64,000 nt of DNA from Gymnorhina tibicen (taxonomy: Eukaryota; Chordata; Aves; Passeriformes; Artamidae): NCBI GenBank assembly GCA_013399875.1, contig VXAZ01007544.1:157155-221154 (forward strand), in the 5' to 3' direction. The stretch's first letter is position 1. Each line of letters starts with the position of its first letter. Of this stretch, positions 50,401 through 61,135 are shown piece by piece. The notes beneath the pieces were generated by a model. That model was not told where the DNA came from. It was given only the letters and a program-made list of their open reading frames with translations, and did no database searches. The position numbers and the translations under genes are program-made.

Positions 50401-50464
50401 ATTAAGGTGCAAATGAGACCAAGTGCCAGTGACAATAATATGGGTTTTATTGATGTTAAATATG
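47413..50464. other. Non-coding stretch
   Basis: The frame at 47479-47760 (93 codons, ATG in TCCATGG) has no recognisable product. An A-rich low-complexity tract lies at 47977-48017. Short frames at 48637-49003 are unassigned. No further repeat family was seen. Confidence 0.5.
47977..48017. repeat. A-rich low-complexity tract
   Basis: A runs interrupted by single G residues (AAAAAAG-type units). Confidence 0.9.
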
Positions 50465-50524
50465 AGAGAGAGAGAGAGAGAGAAAGAAAGAAAGAAAGGA
50501 AGGAAGGAAGGAAGAAAGAAAGAG
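50465..50524. repeat. (GA)n(GAAA)n(GGAA)n microsatellite at a gap edge
   Basis: The plus strand is purine-only for 60 bases, changing from GA to GAAA to GGAA units, and runs directly into unresolved sequence. Long homopurine tracts of this kind can form triplex DNA and often stop sequencing. Confidence 0.95.
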
Positions 50525-50671
50525 NNNNNNNNNNNNNNNNNNNNNNNNNNNNNNNNNNNNNNNNNNNNNNNNNNNNNNNNNNNNNNNNNNNNNNNNNNNN
50601 NNNNNNNNNNNNNNNNNNNNNNNNNNNNNNNNNNNNNNNNNNNNNNNNNNNNNNNNNNNNNNNNNNNNNNN
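50525..50671. other. Assembly gap (147 N)
   Basis: 147 unresolved bases. Frames reported across it are artefacts of N translation. Confidence 0.99.
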
Positions 50672-51060
50672 TGCAGTCCTGTGGGGCAAAGCCTCTCACG
50701 TGGATGTCCCGTGGGGTTGGGGGTTCCACAGCTGGGCCAGTTTGTGTAATCAGAGGATGGGTGTTTATTGCCTCTCACCAGAGGTTACACCATGCACCCA
50801 AAACCTCCTCCCCCCTCGGTTGGGGGAAGTCTGTGTAAACCTGGCTTCTGTGAGCTGTGCTCTTCTCCCCACCCCAAATTCAGCTGGGATGGCAGCTGGA
50901 GGCTTTGGCCTATTGTGGATGCATACCTTTCCTCAGCCTGAGGTGACTGAACAATGGGTTTCCTTTAATCTAATCAGCAGTTCAATTTACAGTCCAAAGT
51001 TACCAAGTCCACCCCATGAGCCTTCAAGGAGGTTTCTGTGGCTGTAGCTTCTTTTATATC
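50672..51060 (-). mobile_element. Possible LTR fragment next to the gap
   Basis: The block is distinctly more GC-rich than its surroundings. On the minus strand it has GAGAGGCAATAAACACCCAT (polyadenylation-type signal near 50770) and, about 280 bases upstream, a TATA-like GATATAAAAG (about 51049-51058). That order fits a reverse LTR whose distal end is lost in the gap. The family is not recognised and the TATA-to-signal distance is long, so this is tentative. Confidence 0.3.
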
Positions 51061-51175
51061 AATGTTTGAGGCATAAACTATTTTCAGTCTCTGACAAAGC
51101 CTTGCAGAGATTGCCTAATAACTGTAAAATCAGTCCTTAACATAGATGTGGTAAGGTGAGACAGAAGTACAAGTC
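51061..51175. other. Short unassigned spacer
   Basis: AT-rich, no feature seen. Confidence 0.5.
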
Positions 51176-52245
51176 AGAATCACAGAATAGTTGAGATCAC
51201 AAGGAACTTCTAGAGATTGCCTTGTCCAATCTCCATGCTCAAAGCCAGTTGATCTACTGCAAGGTACCCAGGGCTGTGTATGTTTGGTTCTTTAATCTCC
51301 CAGATGGAGACTGCACTACCTTGCCGAGCAATCTGTTGCAGTGTCTGACCATTTATAGGAAAAAAGAGCTTTTTCTTGTGTTTAAATAGAATTTTGTGTA
51401 TTTCAATGGCCTTGAAGTCTATCTCCATTCCTTATACCTTGCCATCAGGCATTTTATACACATTGATAAGATCCCCCTGAGTATTGTGCTCTCCAGGCTG
51501 AACAGTCCCAGCACTGTCAGTATCTCCTCATATAACAGAGGCTCCATGCCTTCATCATATTTGTGGTTCTGCAATGTTCTCTCTGATAAGTCCATGTGTA
51601 TCTTGTTATCAGGGGCCCAGAACTGCAAGAGTCCGGATGTGCCTCACCAGTGTGGAGCAGAGGGAAAAGATTACAGGCCTTGACTTGCTCTCCTCATTCA
51701 GTTCACAGTGCTGTTGGCAGCCCAGAGTGCTGCAAGAGCACATCATTGGCTCATACTCATCTTCTTGTCCACCAGAACCTCAAGGTCCTTGTTTGCAAAC
51801 CTGCTTTCCAGCTGGACAGCTCCTAGTCTAACATGTTCTTTGCATTTCCCTTTGTTGAACTCACTCAGTTTCCTCTCAGCATGTTTCTCAAGCCTGACAA
51901 TGCTGCTGATGTTAGCCCACCCTTTTGGATATATCAAGCATTCCTCCAAGTTTTATTTCATCTACAAACTTGCTGATGATAAGCTCTGTCCGATCATCCA
52001 ACTCCATAATGAAGATGTTTAACAGCATTGTTCCCATATCCTCTTCTCAGGGTATACCACTGGCACCTCAGTTTTCAGTCTACTGTCCTCTTACTGAGTC
52101 CTGCTTTATCAATTTGTTTACAAGGACCTTCCAAAAAATGGAAGTATTTCTAAAGGTAAAAGGTGCAACACCCACTGCTCTCACCTCATTTTCCAAGCCA
52201 TTTATATTATTTCAGAAAACGATTGGATCAGCTGAACATGAAAAG
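51176..52245 (-). repeat. CR1 LINE, about 1.07 kb, reverse, old subfamily
   Basis: The plus strand begins AGAATCACAGAATAGTTGAG (reverse of the 3' terminus) and continues with CTCCAGGCTGAACAGTCCCA, AGTGTGGAGCAGAGGGAAAA, TTGTCCACCAGAACCTCAAG, CATTTCCCTTTGTTGAACTC and CACCCACTGCTCTCACCTCA, all CR1 ORF2 landmarks in the expected order. The reverse-transcriptase box survives as F-V-D-E at 51958-51969, so the second catalytic aspartate position is altered. Divergence is much greater than in the copy at 44641-46026, and frames are broken. Similarity fades after GATTGGATCAGCTGAACATG. Confidence 0.9.
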
Positions 52246-55200
52246 TTAGTTAAGAGATCAGTTATTTTTCTGTGTATGTGTATCTGTTCATGTATATGCA
52301 TATATATTGAAACACAAAAAGGTGCAGAAAATACTGAAGACCCAAGTCAACTTTATGTATCTCATTTTAGAAATCACTTCATGTGGACTGTCCCGATAAG
52401 AAGTATGAGAACAGGATGCTCAGGAAATCTTCACCTCTGCCTTGGCTACATGTAGTAGGCAGGCACCATTCCAGGGACAAGCTGCCAATGGAATGATTTC
52501 CACAAAGTCACAGTTATGTCACACAGTCATGACTTTGAGCGGAACACAGTGCTTTTTGAATTCAAGAAGAATTATCTTCTCACCTTTTGAAAGCAGCACA
52601 ACTGATGTTACAGCATGGGCTCTCTCCTGGAAGCAGGAACAACAGACCTTATGTGGTTTCTCAGTGGGAAGGGAACTTCACTTCCCCAGCAGAGAGCCTT
52701 ATAGCACCAGTGCAGCTAAGTGTGGTCTTGCTATTTGTAGGTGGTACTAAACAACTGGACTCTAACTTGACTCCTTCTGTTCTCAAAGTAAGGATGTTTT
52801 GATCTTAAGAATATTTACAATGGCAGAAGAGACTTTCTCAGAAATTGAATTTAGTATCACACAGCTCAAGGTTAAAAAAAAAAGAGTTAGGAAAAGGGCT
52901 TTAGTTAACTGAATCATCTTTACTTAGAGCCCTTCCAAATTGATTCAGGTGGAACCTTAGAGCATGAAATAAATATGTCTATACATAGTTTCAAACACCA
53001 TCATTTTTAGTTCAACAGAGTAATTTCTGGAAGTCTTTCTAACATCCATAATTTAAAGCATATCTGCTTATAGTATATGTGTTGTATAAAAGTGGACGAT
53101 GGAAAAGGAAAGGGTTAAACAGAGAGTATTGTGTGCCACAAGCAAATGCAGAATAAAGAGCGAAAGTGTGGAAGGAGGTGCAGAAAGACAAGTCTGTGTC
53201 TGTCAAAACATGAGAATCAGAAATGATTAGAGTCCAAATTACAAGTCTGTCTGTCATGAAGCATGATAGATTTAAAATACAGGAGAAGGCAAATGACAGT
53301 TAAAGAACAAGCTGGAAAAACTGTTGCCAAAAAAGAAAAATCACTGAAAAGTAGCCTGACACAGCCAATCAAATTAAGAGAGCTCTTCTTGATGGAAAAT
53401 TGCTTATTGTAAATGAAGGTAAATAACTGTCTAGAGGAGCAACAGACAATGGAACTTAATGAACACTCTGAACATCACTGTTTACTGTGTGAATCATTAA
53501 CACTGAATCCATAGCCAACTAGATTGGGAAGAAGTTCAGAAATTGTCTGAAATGTTCCGTGCACCTGGACAAAAATTCATTTGACACAGCATAGTTCATT
53601 CATGTCTGTGAAAGACAGACTTTTTCTGCTAATGCTCCTGAATATATCATAATTAGCTAATGTTCTTTAAATAAAATAGCACACAGGACAGATATTTAAA
53701 AAGATGGGATAGCCTAAAAGTTAATTTTCAGTGTGACTGGAAAGGATTCTTTCTACATATTCATATTTTATTTATGGCCTGCCTTACAAAACACTCAGCT
53801 TGTCTTTCCTCCAGGTTTCAGGCTAGTATGTAAAATAGTATTGGCTTTACAAATAAGTTTGTGGAACAAATACAGAAAAATGAGGCTGAATGTCAAAACT
53901 TGATTTCCAATTTAGACTTCCCAAACTGTCAGAATATTTGTTATTTTCATTAAAACCTCAGCTGTTAAAATCAAAAGAAAGTAAAAGAATTGAAACTTTT
54001 ATTTAAAACAATGATTTAGACCCTTCAGAGTGTGAAGTGCCTGGAATTGTGAAATAAACAACACATATTACTCAGGAAAGAGAAAGAAGAGAGGAAAATG
54101 CAATATTAATTTTAAAATATATTAAAAAAATTAAAAACCAACAAAAGCAAAAGCAAAAAATACCCCATACAAACAAAATCAACTTAAAATTTTTTTTTTG
54201 GGCAAATTCATTATTTTCTAAACCTTAAATATGAATTTGTCAACACTTGACATACGGGACACTTCAGCAACCAGAGAGTAGGTAGAAGTTATTGTTTAAA
54301 TTTAAAAGAAATATGAGCTAGCTCATAAATTTGAATTTGTGTTCCAGCTCTGAATCTAAATTTGGAGGTTTCCAGATCATAGCTTTTGCTTTGCACTCAC
54401 CACTAATTTGTGTTGAAGCATAAATAAGACTGAGTGGGAGAGTGGGGTCACAGGGAAGCGAACCCACTGCGTACAATGACAACTTTTCTATGATCCATTT
54501 TGCTCAGCAGTCAACAACTAGCTTTTGTACATATAGATTGCTGAGAAGAGGTAGCAAGGTGACTCCTTGGGAGCATGATGAACAGCTTTTAGGTAATGTG
54601 TTTAAGTGTACTTTTTCTTGCAACCTCCCCCGCCCCCAAATGTGACTGGATGTCTAACCCCAAGGAATTCGACCTGCACCACCTGAAGTGCTGAATATCC
54701 TTCAGAGACAGAGCTTCAGCACTCACATCACTTTGTTAAGTCTTATCTCTGTTTGCAGCTGACAAATAAGTAGATAATAATATTTGCTGAGGTTGTATCA
54801 TAGAGTAAGCAATAAGTTCCCAATTTGCCCTCAGCTAAACAAAGCTGAATAAGCCAGGCTGCTTTTGCACTTACTGAAAACTAGAGCAATTTAAGAGACG
54901 CTCTATTTATGTTCGTTAGTAATGGCTTTCCTCTGCCCCTGTAACGCGTGCTCCTCTAAAGCACTGGAAGAGCTGGTATCTCTAGCAGAAGATTTTAAAG
55001 TTATACAGATAGTTATCTCATATTTACACAGAGTACAAAGTGAAATACTTGTGCCTAGAATGGCTTCAATTTGCCAATCTGTAACACCTTGCACATAAGG
55101 AAATCCTTTAACAATGGAATGAAGTCCAAACTAAACAGAATGGAATTGTTTTGAAGGATGGTTCATTTCCTACTTCTGGCTTTTTACTGCTGATTATTTA

Positions 55201-56354
55201 GGCACTCATTTCACTTTATAAATGGAAACTGAATCATAGTTTACCACTGGAAAATTATTGGAAATCAGAATCCATTCGAGTCACAGACACAGCTATTTCC
55301 TCTCTGAACAGGAAGACTATGCTCAAATGGTCCTTTCGGGAGCTCTGAATGATAAAAAACCTGTTTCTAGCCTCCTTCAAAAAGATCTGTGTAGTGTATT
55401 CATACTTCACTTAGGAAAAAAAGTCAGGATGTTCCTCTTCAAACATGGATGTTAGAGCAGGAAAAGGGAAAGGTCAATATACATTCTCTACTTGTCTAGA
55501 CAGCATAAAGTCTGTTTGCAAACCTGGAATAAGACAGACCCCCTAGCTTCTAGCTTCCCACTTTATAGATGATTAATCTTCATTTATTTTCATTTATATA
55601 GAAAAGAAGACTGGAAAGAGCAGGTCCATGATGGTAGATACCTGTGAAGTATTGTAATAAACAATTCCTGTCTGCTCATCTAAAAATTCTGACAATTTCT
55701 AAACAGTAAAAACACTCCACCCTTTCCCTCTGGCATTAGCATCTGTGTTTCTCTAAGACCTGAAGAAAGCAGAAGAATTTTGCAGTTTTTCTTAAATATC
55801 AGGTGCAGGATATTTGTGGTAAGTTCTAAAGTCCTGACTGTAGAGGAATATTTCAAGAGTCATCCAAATCTGGTAATCTCAGTGAGTCTGAGAGCAGAGG
55901 CAGCAGGGCTGGATTTGGAATACTGTGGTTTCTGATGGGATGGAGAAGGCAGGTACCATTTCACAAGTACTACAGGGCTGCAGCCCAGACCATTCAAACC
56001 CCAGCCATGCCAGTATCATACACACAGAGGAGTTGCTTTCTGTCATGAGGCACTTGATCAAATACACATTTGTGTGTCCCAGATGCCTACAGTTGTCTTG
56101 ACTCCTTATGAGTGGAGAAACATGGGCACTTCTTATAATACAGTTTAGTTCCTCTTCAATTAGATATCCCTGATCGTTCAACTGAATTACATTTTAAAAA
56201 TACTTTTCTTTTTTTTCTATGCAGGGAGCATATGTTGACTGGCTTAGACATAAACAGGCACACTGAAGACTGCTGAAGTTTTTGACTACTTTAATGGCAA
56301 ATATTTGTCACAGTACTCCAGAAACACTCCCACAAATCCTGAATAGGGTAAAGT
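52246..56354. other. AT-rich non-coding stretch
   Basis: Several short frames (52442-52802, 54442-54645, 54903-55094, 55879-56181) have no recognisable product. No repeat family was identified. Confidence 0.5.
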
Positions 56355-56955
56355 GCTCTCTCGGGTCCTTTCCTTCAAAGTAACTTCCCAGTCAGCTGGT
56401 TCCAGCCTGCACTGTTGCATGGGGCTGCCCTATCCCATACGCAGGATTTTGCAGTTGCCTTGGTTGAACTTTATGGGGTTCATGTCATCCCATTTCCCTG
56501 GCTTCTGAGATCCCTCTGAACTGCAGCACTGTTCTCCAGAGTATCCTCCCACACCCCCGATCTTGTTGAGGATGCACTCCATTCCATCACCAGGTCAGCA
56601 GGGAGAATGTTAAAAGGTACTGACTGGTCTCAGTATTGACCCCTGAGGAAACTGGATGCCACTGGGGCTTCACAGCACTGGACAAAAACATTTGAGGCTG
56701 GCCATCCAGGTAGTTGTCTATGCACTCACAAGTCCAAACACCCTGATTGTATCTTGCCCTCTTAGCCACAGAAAAATCCCTGTTGCTCTCCCCTCACCCA
56801 CAGAGCCATCTGTCTCTTTAGAGAGGCCAATTAAACAGGTCGGGCGTGATCTGTAAATTTGTGCTGGCTGCTTCCAGTTTTCTTGTGCTTCCCATGACTG
56901 GACATGGCTCCCAGGAGGATATGCTTCATCATATTTCATCATCTCCCTTGCCCAG
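56355..56955 (-). repeat. CR1 LINE fragment, about 600 bp, reverse
   Basis: The plus strand shows GTTGCATGGGGCTGCCCTAT, GGTTGAACTTTATGGGGTTC, TCCAGGTAGTTGTCTATGCA, CAGGTCGGGCGTGATCTGTA and GGCTCCCAGGAGGATATGCT, in CR1 ORF2 order. Reverse translation retains parts of the reverse transcriptase (CLIGLSKETDGSVGEGRATG at about 56835-56776). The element lacks both its 3' end and the region upstream of the reverse transcriptase, and its frame is broken. It belongs to a different CR1 branch from the copy at 51176. Confidence 0.8.
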
Positions 56956-57240
56956 CTCCAGCCCTGGCTTTGGATACCTCACCCACCCAGGGCTGGGGAC
57001 CGACTAGGACATCGTCTTGTGGGTGGACCTGTCTTGGAGGACCTGTGGCCAGGCAGGGCTGGGCCTTGGGTAGTTGGAGACCAGCCCTGCTGTGTCATTG
57101 CTGAGCCAGGGGCTGGTGGCCAGAATAGGGTCCTGGCCTGTGGGCAAGGTGGAAGGAGCCTGGGGGAGGCTGGTGAGGGGTGGTGGATGAGAGGTATCTG
57201 CACAGGCTTCAAGATGTGGAGGAAATCATGACCAGGAGAG
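56956..57240. other. GC-rich block of unknown origin
   Basis: About 285 bp rich in CTGG, CCAGG and GGGCTGG, directly continuing from the CR1. It may be the 5' extension of that CR1, too diverged or rearranged to recognise, or a separate GC-rich insertion. Frames on both strands (56904-57231) are open, which GC-rich sequence favours by chance. Confidence 0.4.
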
Positions 57241-57997
57241 AAAATTACAGCTGTATAAGGCCGTAGAAAGGAAGAGAATGAGGATCACCATTTTCAGTGC
57301 TTCACAGGAGAGAAGGCTGAGTATATTTTGCAGATCCAAGTAATTTCTGTACACCCTGCCATGGAAGACTTGACCACTCATCTGGTCCTGCTGCAAGTGA
57401 CCCCTCCACGGTCTGGATGGTCAGAGAGGAGAGCCACAGTGAGAGCTGCTGTGCTGGTCATCAGTGCTCACCTGCCCCCAAACAGCTGTCCAGATTGCCA
57501 TCACACTTTCCGCACATGCACACACACATTGGGAAGAAAAGCAAAGAAAATTATCGTTCTAGTTTCCACATCTTTTTTATTCTATTCCCCACTTACAATG
57601 AAGTTCTGCAGAACAGGTATAAAGAAGACTCTGTCAACAGTTTCCACAACATTATTCTGACAAGCACCTCAAACTAAGCACTCTGGGCGGCCGTCTGCCT
57701 GATTTCCAGACCTTTATGCTTTCATGAAAGGCTGTACATTCCTGTATGGCCAGCAGAATTCACTGCTTGGTGTAGAAATAATGGCTTTGATGTAAGAGAT
57801 ACCATAATGTCACAAGAATTAATTAACAAATGCCTATACCTCATATGCCCTCAGGATAAGGCAAGAAAAATAGTTAGGAAAAAAGTATTTAACTAGAATG
57901 ATGAATCCTCTAAAGGGAGCATTGTGGCCGTTGATAAAACATAGAATCAGACAAGGGGATGGGTTATTGTAAACACAAGTTTGATCCTCTGCATTAC
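57241..57997. other. Non-coding spacer
   Basis: Overlapping frames at 57328-57677 lack an ATG in the longest register and match nothing. The ERVL target duplication copy ATTAC ends this stretch. Confidence 0.5.
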
Positions 57998-58560
57998 TGT
58001 GCAGGTTTTGTCTCAGAATTAAGTTTCTACATAGTAGCTAAGTGGGGCTATATTTTGGATTTGTCATGAAACACGTGTTGATAACACAGGGGTTTTTAAT
58101 TATTGCTGAGCAGGGCTCACACAGCATCAAGGCCTTTTCTGCTCCTCACCCCACCCCACCAGCAAGGAAACTGGGAGGTGGGAAGGGACACAGCTAGAAC
58201 AGTGACCCCAACTGACCCAACGGATATTCCATAGCATGTGGTGTCAAGCTCAGCATGTAGAGCTGGGGGAAGAAGAGGCAAGGGGGGCAAGTTTGGAATG
58301 ATAACATTTGTCTTCCCAAGTCACTGTAAAATATGAAGGATCCCTGCTTTCCTAGGGATGGCTGGACACCTGCCTGCCTGTGGAAAGTGGTGAATGAACG
58401 CCTTTTTTTGCTTTGCTCCAGTGTACAGTTTTTGCTTTACCTATAACTATCTTTATCTCTACCCATGAGTTTTCTCACTTTTACCCTTCAGATTGTCTCC
58501 CTGTCCCACTGGGGGAAGGGTGAGTGAGGCTGATCTATCTACCAGGGTTGAACCACCACA
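57998..58560 (+). mobile_element. ERVL-type solo LTR with intact target duplication
   Basis: The 563-bp element runs from TGTGCAGGTTTTG to AACCACCACA, with TG...CA ends, and is flanked by the perfect 5-bp direct repeat ATTAC (57993-57997 and 58561-58565), the duplication length expected of ERVL integrases. Its interior is homologous along its length to the element at 16870-17803 (TTGCTGAGCAGGGCTCACAC, AGTGACCCCAACTGACCCAA, TGTCTTCCCAAG, TTTGCTTTGCTCC). The TATA-box position is altered here (CATGTAGAG against CATATAAAG in the other copy), so its promoter is probably dead. No internal viral sequence is present: recombination between LTRs has removed it. Confidence 0.9.
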
Positions 58561-60064
58561 ATTACTAGTATCCTGTATTTCCATACCTTCAGCACCGTGC
58601 TCAGAGATCCTGAGTGACATGGGATACTTGCTATAACATGTGCAGAAGCACTTTTATCATCTCCTTCCTCCACACCTCCAGTTTAGGAATTTGTTGTCAA
58701 ATATCAAGGGGATTAGTTTCAAACGTCAAAAGCAGATGTGAAGTTATGAGCAAAGCTTTTTTTTTTTTTTTGGACATATATACACCTGCATTTCAAAGAC
58801 CTCAGATAAAGAAATATGAATCAGTTCAGGCCATTCCTGTTTTGCAAAGCTATTTAATATTCTAGACTGCTGGTCTGCAGGCATCCAAATGGAATGCTAA
58901 TTATCCACTTTCTTCCCCAGCTAAAAGCTTCACTGAGGCTGACAGAAGGAAAGGCACTAGACTGTTGAACAACAATACCATGCTTTCAGTGAGAAAGACA
59001 ACTATAAAATGTTTCCTGCAGCCTAATTCTTCCAGCATCAGCTGATCCTTTACTAGTCCCTACTTGACACCAATTAATCTCTTCTCTACAGCTTACTATT
59101 CCCCAGGGCCTTAGTTTACTTTATGCTGGATTTAAAATGGAGGTTGGGAAGAACACATTGAGTCTCAAACACAGCAGACTAATACATTAAAATTCCTCCT
59201 AATCTGATGAGATGCCTTTCATTCCAGTCTTTCCTTGCTGAGCAAAGGTATTTCCAAGATTTCTAGTTTTCTGGAAGTCCCCATCTTCTTTTCCTTAAAA
59301 CAAATAACCCAACTAAAAAGCAGATGGAAGTTCACCACATAATGCCAAAGTTCGCACATGTTAAGCCAAAGAGACACCAAGGTAATGTAATGCATAATTT
59401 TTACTGTGCTTCCCCATCAAGAATATTTAGGCTGGATTTTTGGAAGGCCAGAATATTTAGGCAAGGTTTGTCAGGAGGGGTAATATTACATGATACATTT
59501 AGAAACAGTCAAACTTTGGACTTCGCAAATCCAGGTTGTGCATGCATGAAAGGTTTTCTTTTTCTCTAGCAAAACATGTTAAGTCTTTTGACAATTTCAA
59601 TTCATTTCCCTTGGACTATGGTAATCAAAATATATGTTTATGATGGTTTTTGTTAATGATGAAGAGCTATCAATATCAGAATTCTGCAAGAACATTTTTA
59701 TTCTATATATTAATGCCCTTGAAAAACATGCAGGTTAATATATATAATATAGCCTATTCAAAATGATATTTTTTTTCTGTAAAATGCTGGGTTCTTACAG
59801 ACATTTACTACAGATTAGACTTTAAATATACATTCCAGCTATTTATTAATAAACTTTGTATTTGATGCTTTTGGAGATCAGTCTATAAATAACAAAAAGC
59901 CCAAGTTAACAGCCTGAAGATCTTTCTAACCACTGGAAAGGCAAGTTATCATAGCTCATCCTCTAGGTGGTAAGTACATGAAGGGGACTCCAAGCCAGAG
60001 CATGGACCTACTGTCAGTGTTTCCTCTCTCTGGAAAAGTAAGGATTCATTTGAAATGGACCCTT
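58561..60064. other. AT-rich non-coding stretch
   Basis: Contains a T15 run at 58757-58771 and a duplicated AGAATATTTAGGC (near 59429 and 59451). Minus-strand AATAAA signals near 59842-59847 could serve the candidate exon upstream. Confidence 0.5.
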
Positions 60065-60238
60065 TTATGTGTCACTAATAGGTACTGAGGCTGTGGCTTC
60101 AAGAATGGCAACACTGATGGAACAGCTCATTCTGTGAAATAAGGAATTCAGGCTTCTGTCTTCCTTTTTGCTCTTCTGCCAAGTCTTGGCCACATACTCC
60201 CATTTGGTTCCAATTCTCATCTGAGAGAAGTCACCAAC
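60065..60238 (-). other. Candidate 3'-terminal coding exon (57 codons plus stop)
   Basis: On the minus strand a long polypyrimidine tract (complement of 60241-60275, nearly all T and C) ends in TTTTTTATAG, an excellent splice acceptor. The frame starting right after it (GTTGGTGACTTCTC) is open for 57 codons and ends with TAA at 60065-60067. The translation looks protein-like and hydrophilic, with a W-E-Y-V motif and the basic run KTWQKSKKEDR, but I do not recognise it. An AATAAAT signal lies about 220 bases downstream (near 59842-59847), as expected for a terminal exon. No upstream partner exon was identified. A 57-codon open frame after a good acceptor can occur by chance. Confidence 0.25.
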
Positions 60239-61012
60239 CTATAAAAAACAAAGAGAAAAAAAAAACAGAAAAAGATGGGTAATTTTCTATTGGACCGTGA
60301 AATAGTACAGTTCAAAGAGTTAAAAATTATCTTGGCCAATACAAAGAAGGATATAGGGTTAGGATTTCTGGAGCTGGGAAGAAGGTAAGAAAATTTCTGA
60401 GATGGAGAAGGGAATGACAGATCTGGTCTCTTGGAAAGTACACTCCATTAGGGCCACACAATGTCCATGAAAACACAGGCTTGAGATTACACAGGGAACA
60501 GTAGTTCTTCCCAGAGGTTCAGTTAGGGAGTTCTCTGAAGTCCAGTGTCTCTTTTCATGTTTTATTTATGTTTTCTTCTAAGTTTGCATGTCTTCTGCAT
60601 ATGCCCAGGAGAAAAGGTCTGGAGTGACACTGGCAGGAACCAGAGCACATCCTCCTTGTCTCCCTCATTCTCACAGTTGCACAGCTCATTTCAATCTGGA
60701 GCATTTTTCTGCTTGAGTGCCTTCACTCGTCTCAGTCTTTCTGAACTCTCTGGTTCCATCAACTGTCTGAGTTCCTAAGTACAGCAGAAGCATCCACTGA
60801 TCAAAGCTTCTAAATAATCTTTGCCAAATGCAGTCTACAACGGAACATAAGCATCCATAATTCTCCTCCTACCAACATTCCCACTTTCTTCCAAGTCTTT
60901 ACACTTTCAGACCCAAGGGCCTTTTTCCTCATTTGCACAGATTCAGCTCTGATGATTCTGAAAAATAAAATATTATTTACACTTCATTTGTATGTGCTCA
61001 GTATGGAGAATT

Positions 61013-61135
61013 GGAACAACAGCTGAGAAACCGTGTTTTGTTTCGTGGCCAATATGGCACGTGTAAAACTTGTGGAGCAGCAGCTGAAAGCCTGTGTTTT
61101 TGGTTTTGGGACCAATTTGACATCTTTTAGCAATT
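61013..61135. repeat. Diverged 61-bp tandem duplication
   Basis: GGAACAACAGCTGAGAAACC with GTGTTTTGTTTCGTGGCCAA (from 61013) is echoed by GGAGCAGCAGCTGAAAGCCT with GTGTTTTTGGTTTTGGGACC (from 61074). The period is about 61 bp and the two units have drifted apart. Confidence 0.75.

Noticed and set aside
50352..50838. Long frames on both strands across the gap
   Set aside because: They translate N as X and consist of microsatellite sequence; they are artefacts.
16870..58560. The two homologous ERVL LTRs as the 5' and 3' ends of one provirus
   Set aside because: They are 40 kb apart with unrelated repeats between them, and the right copy has its own 5-bp target duplication, so they are independent solo LTRs.
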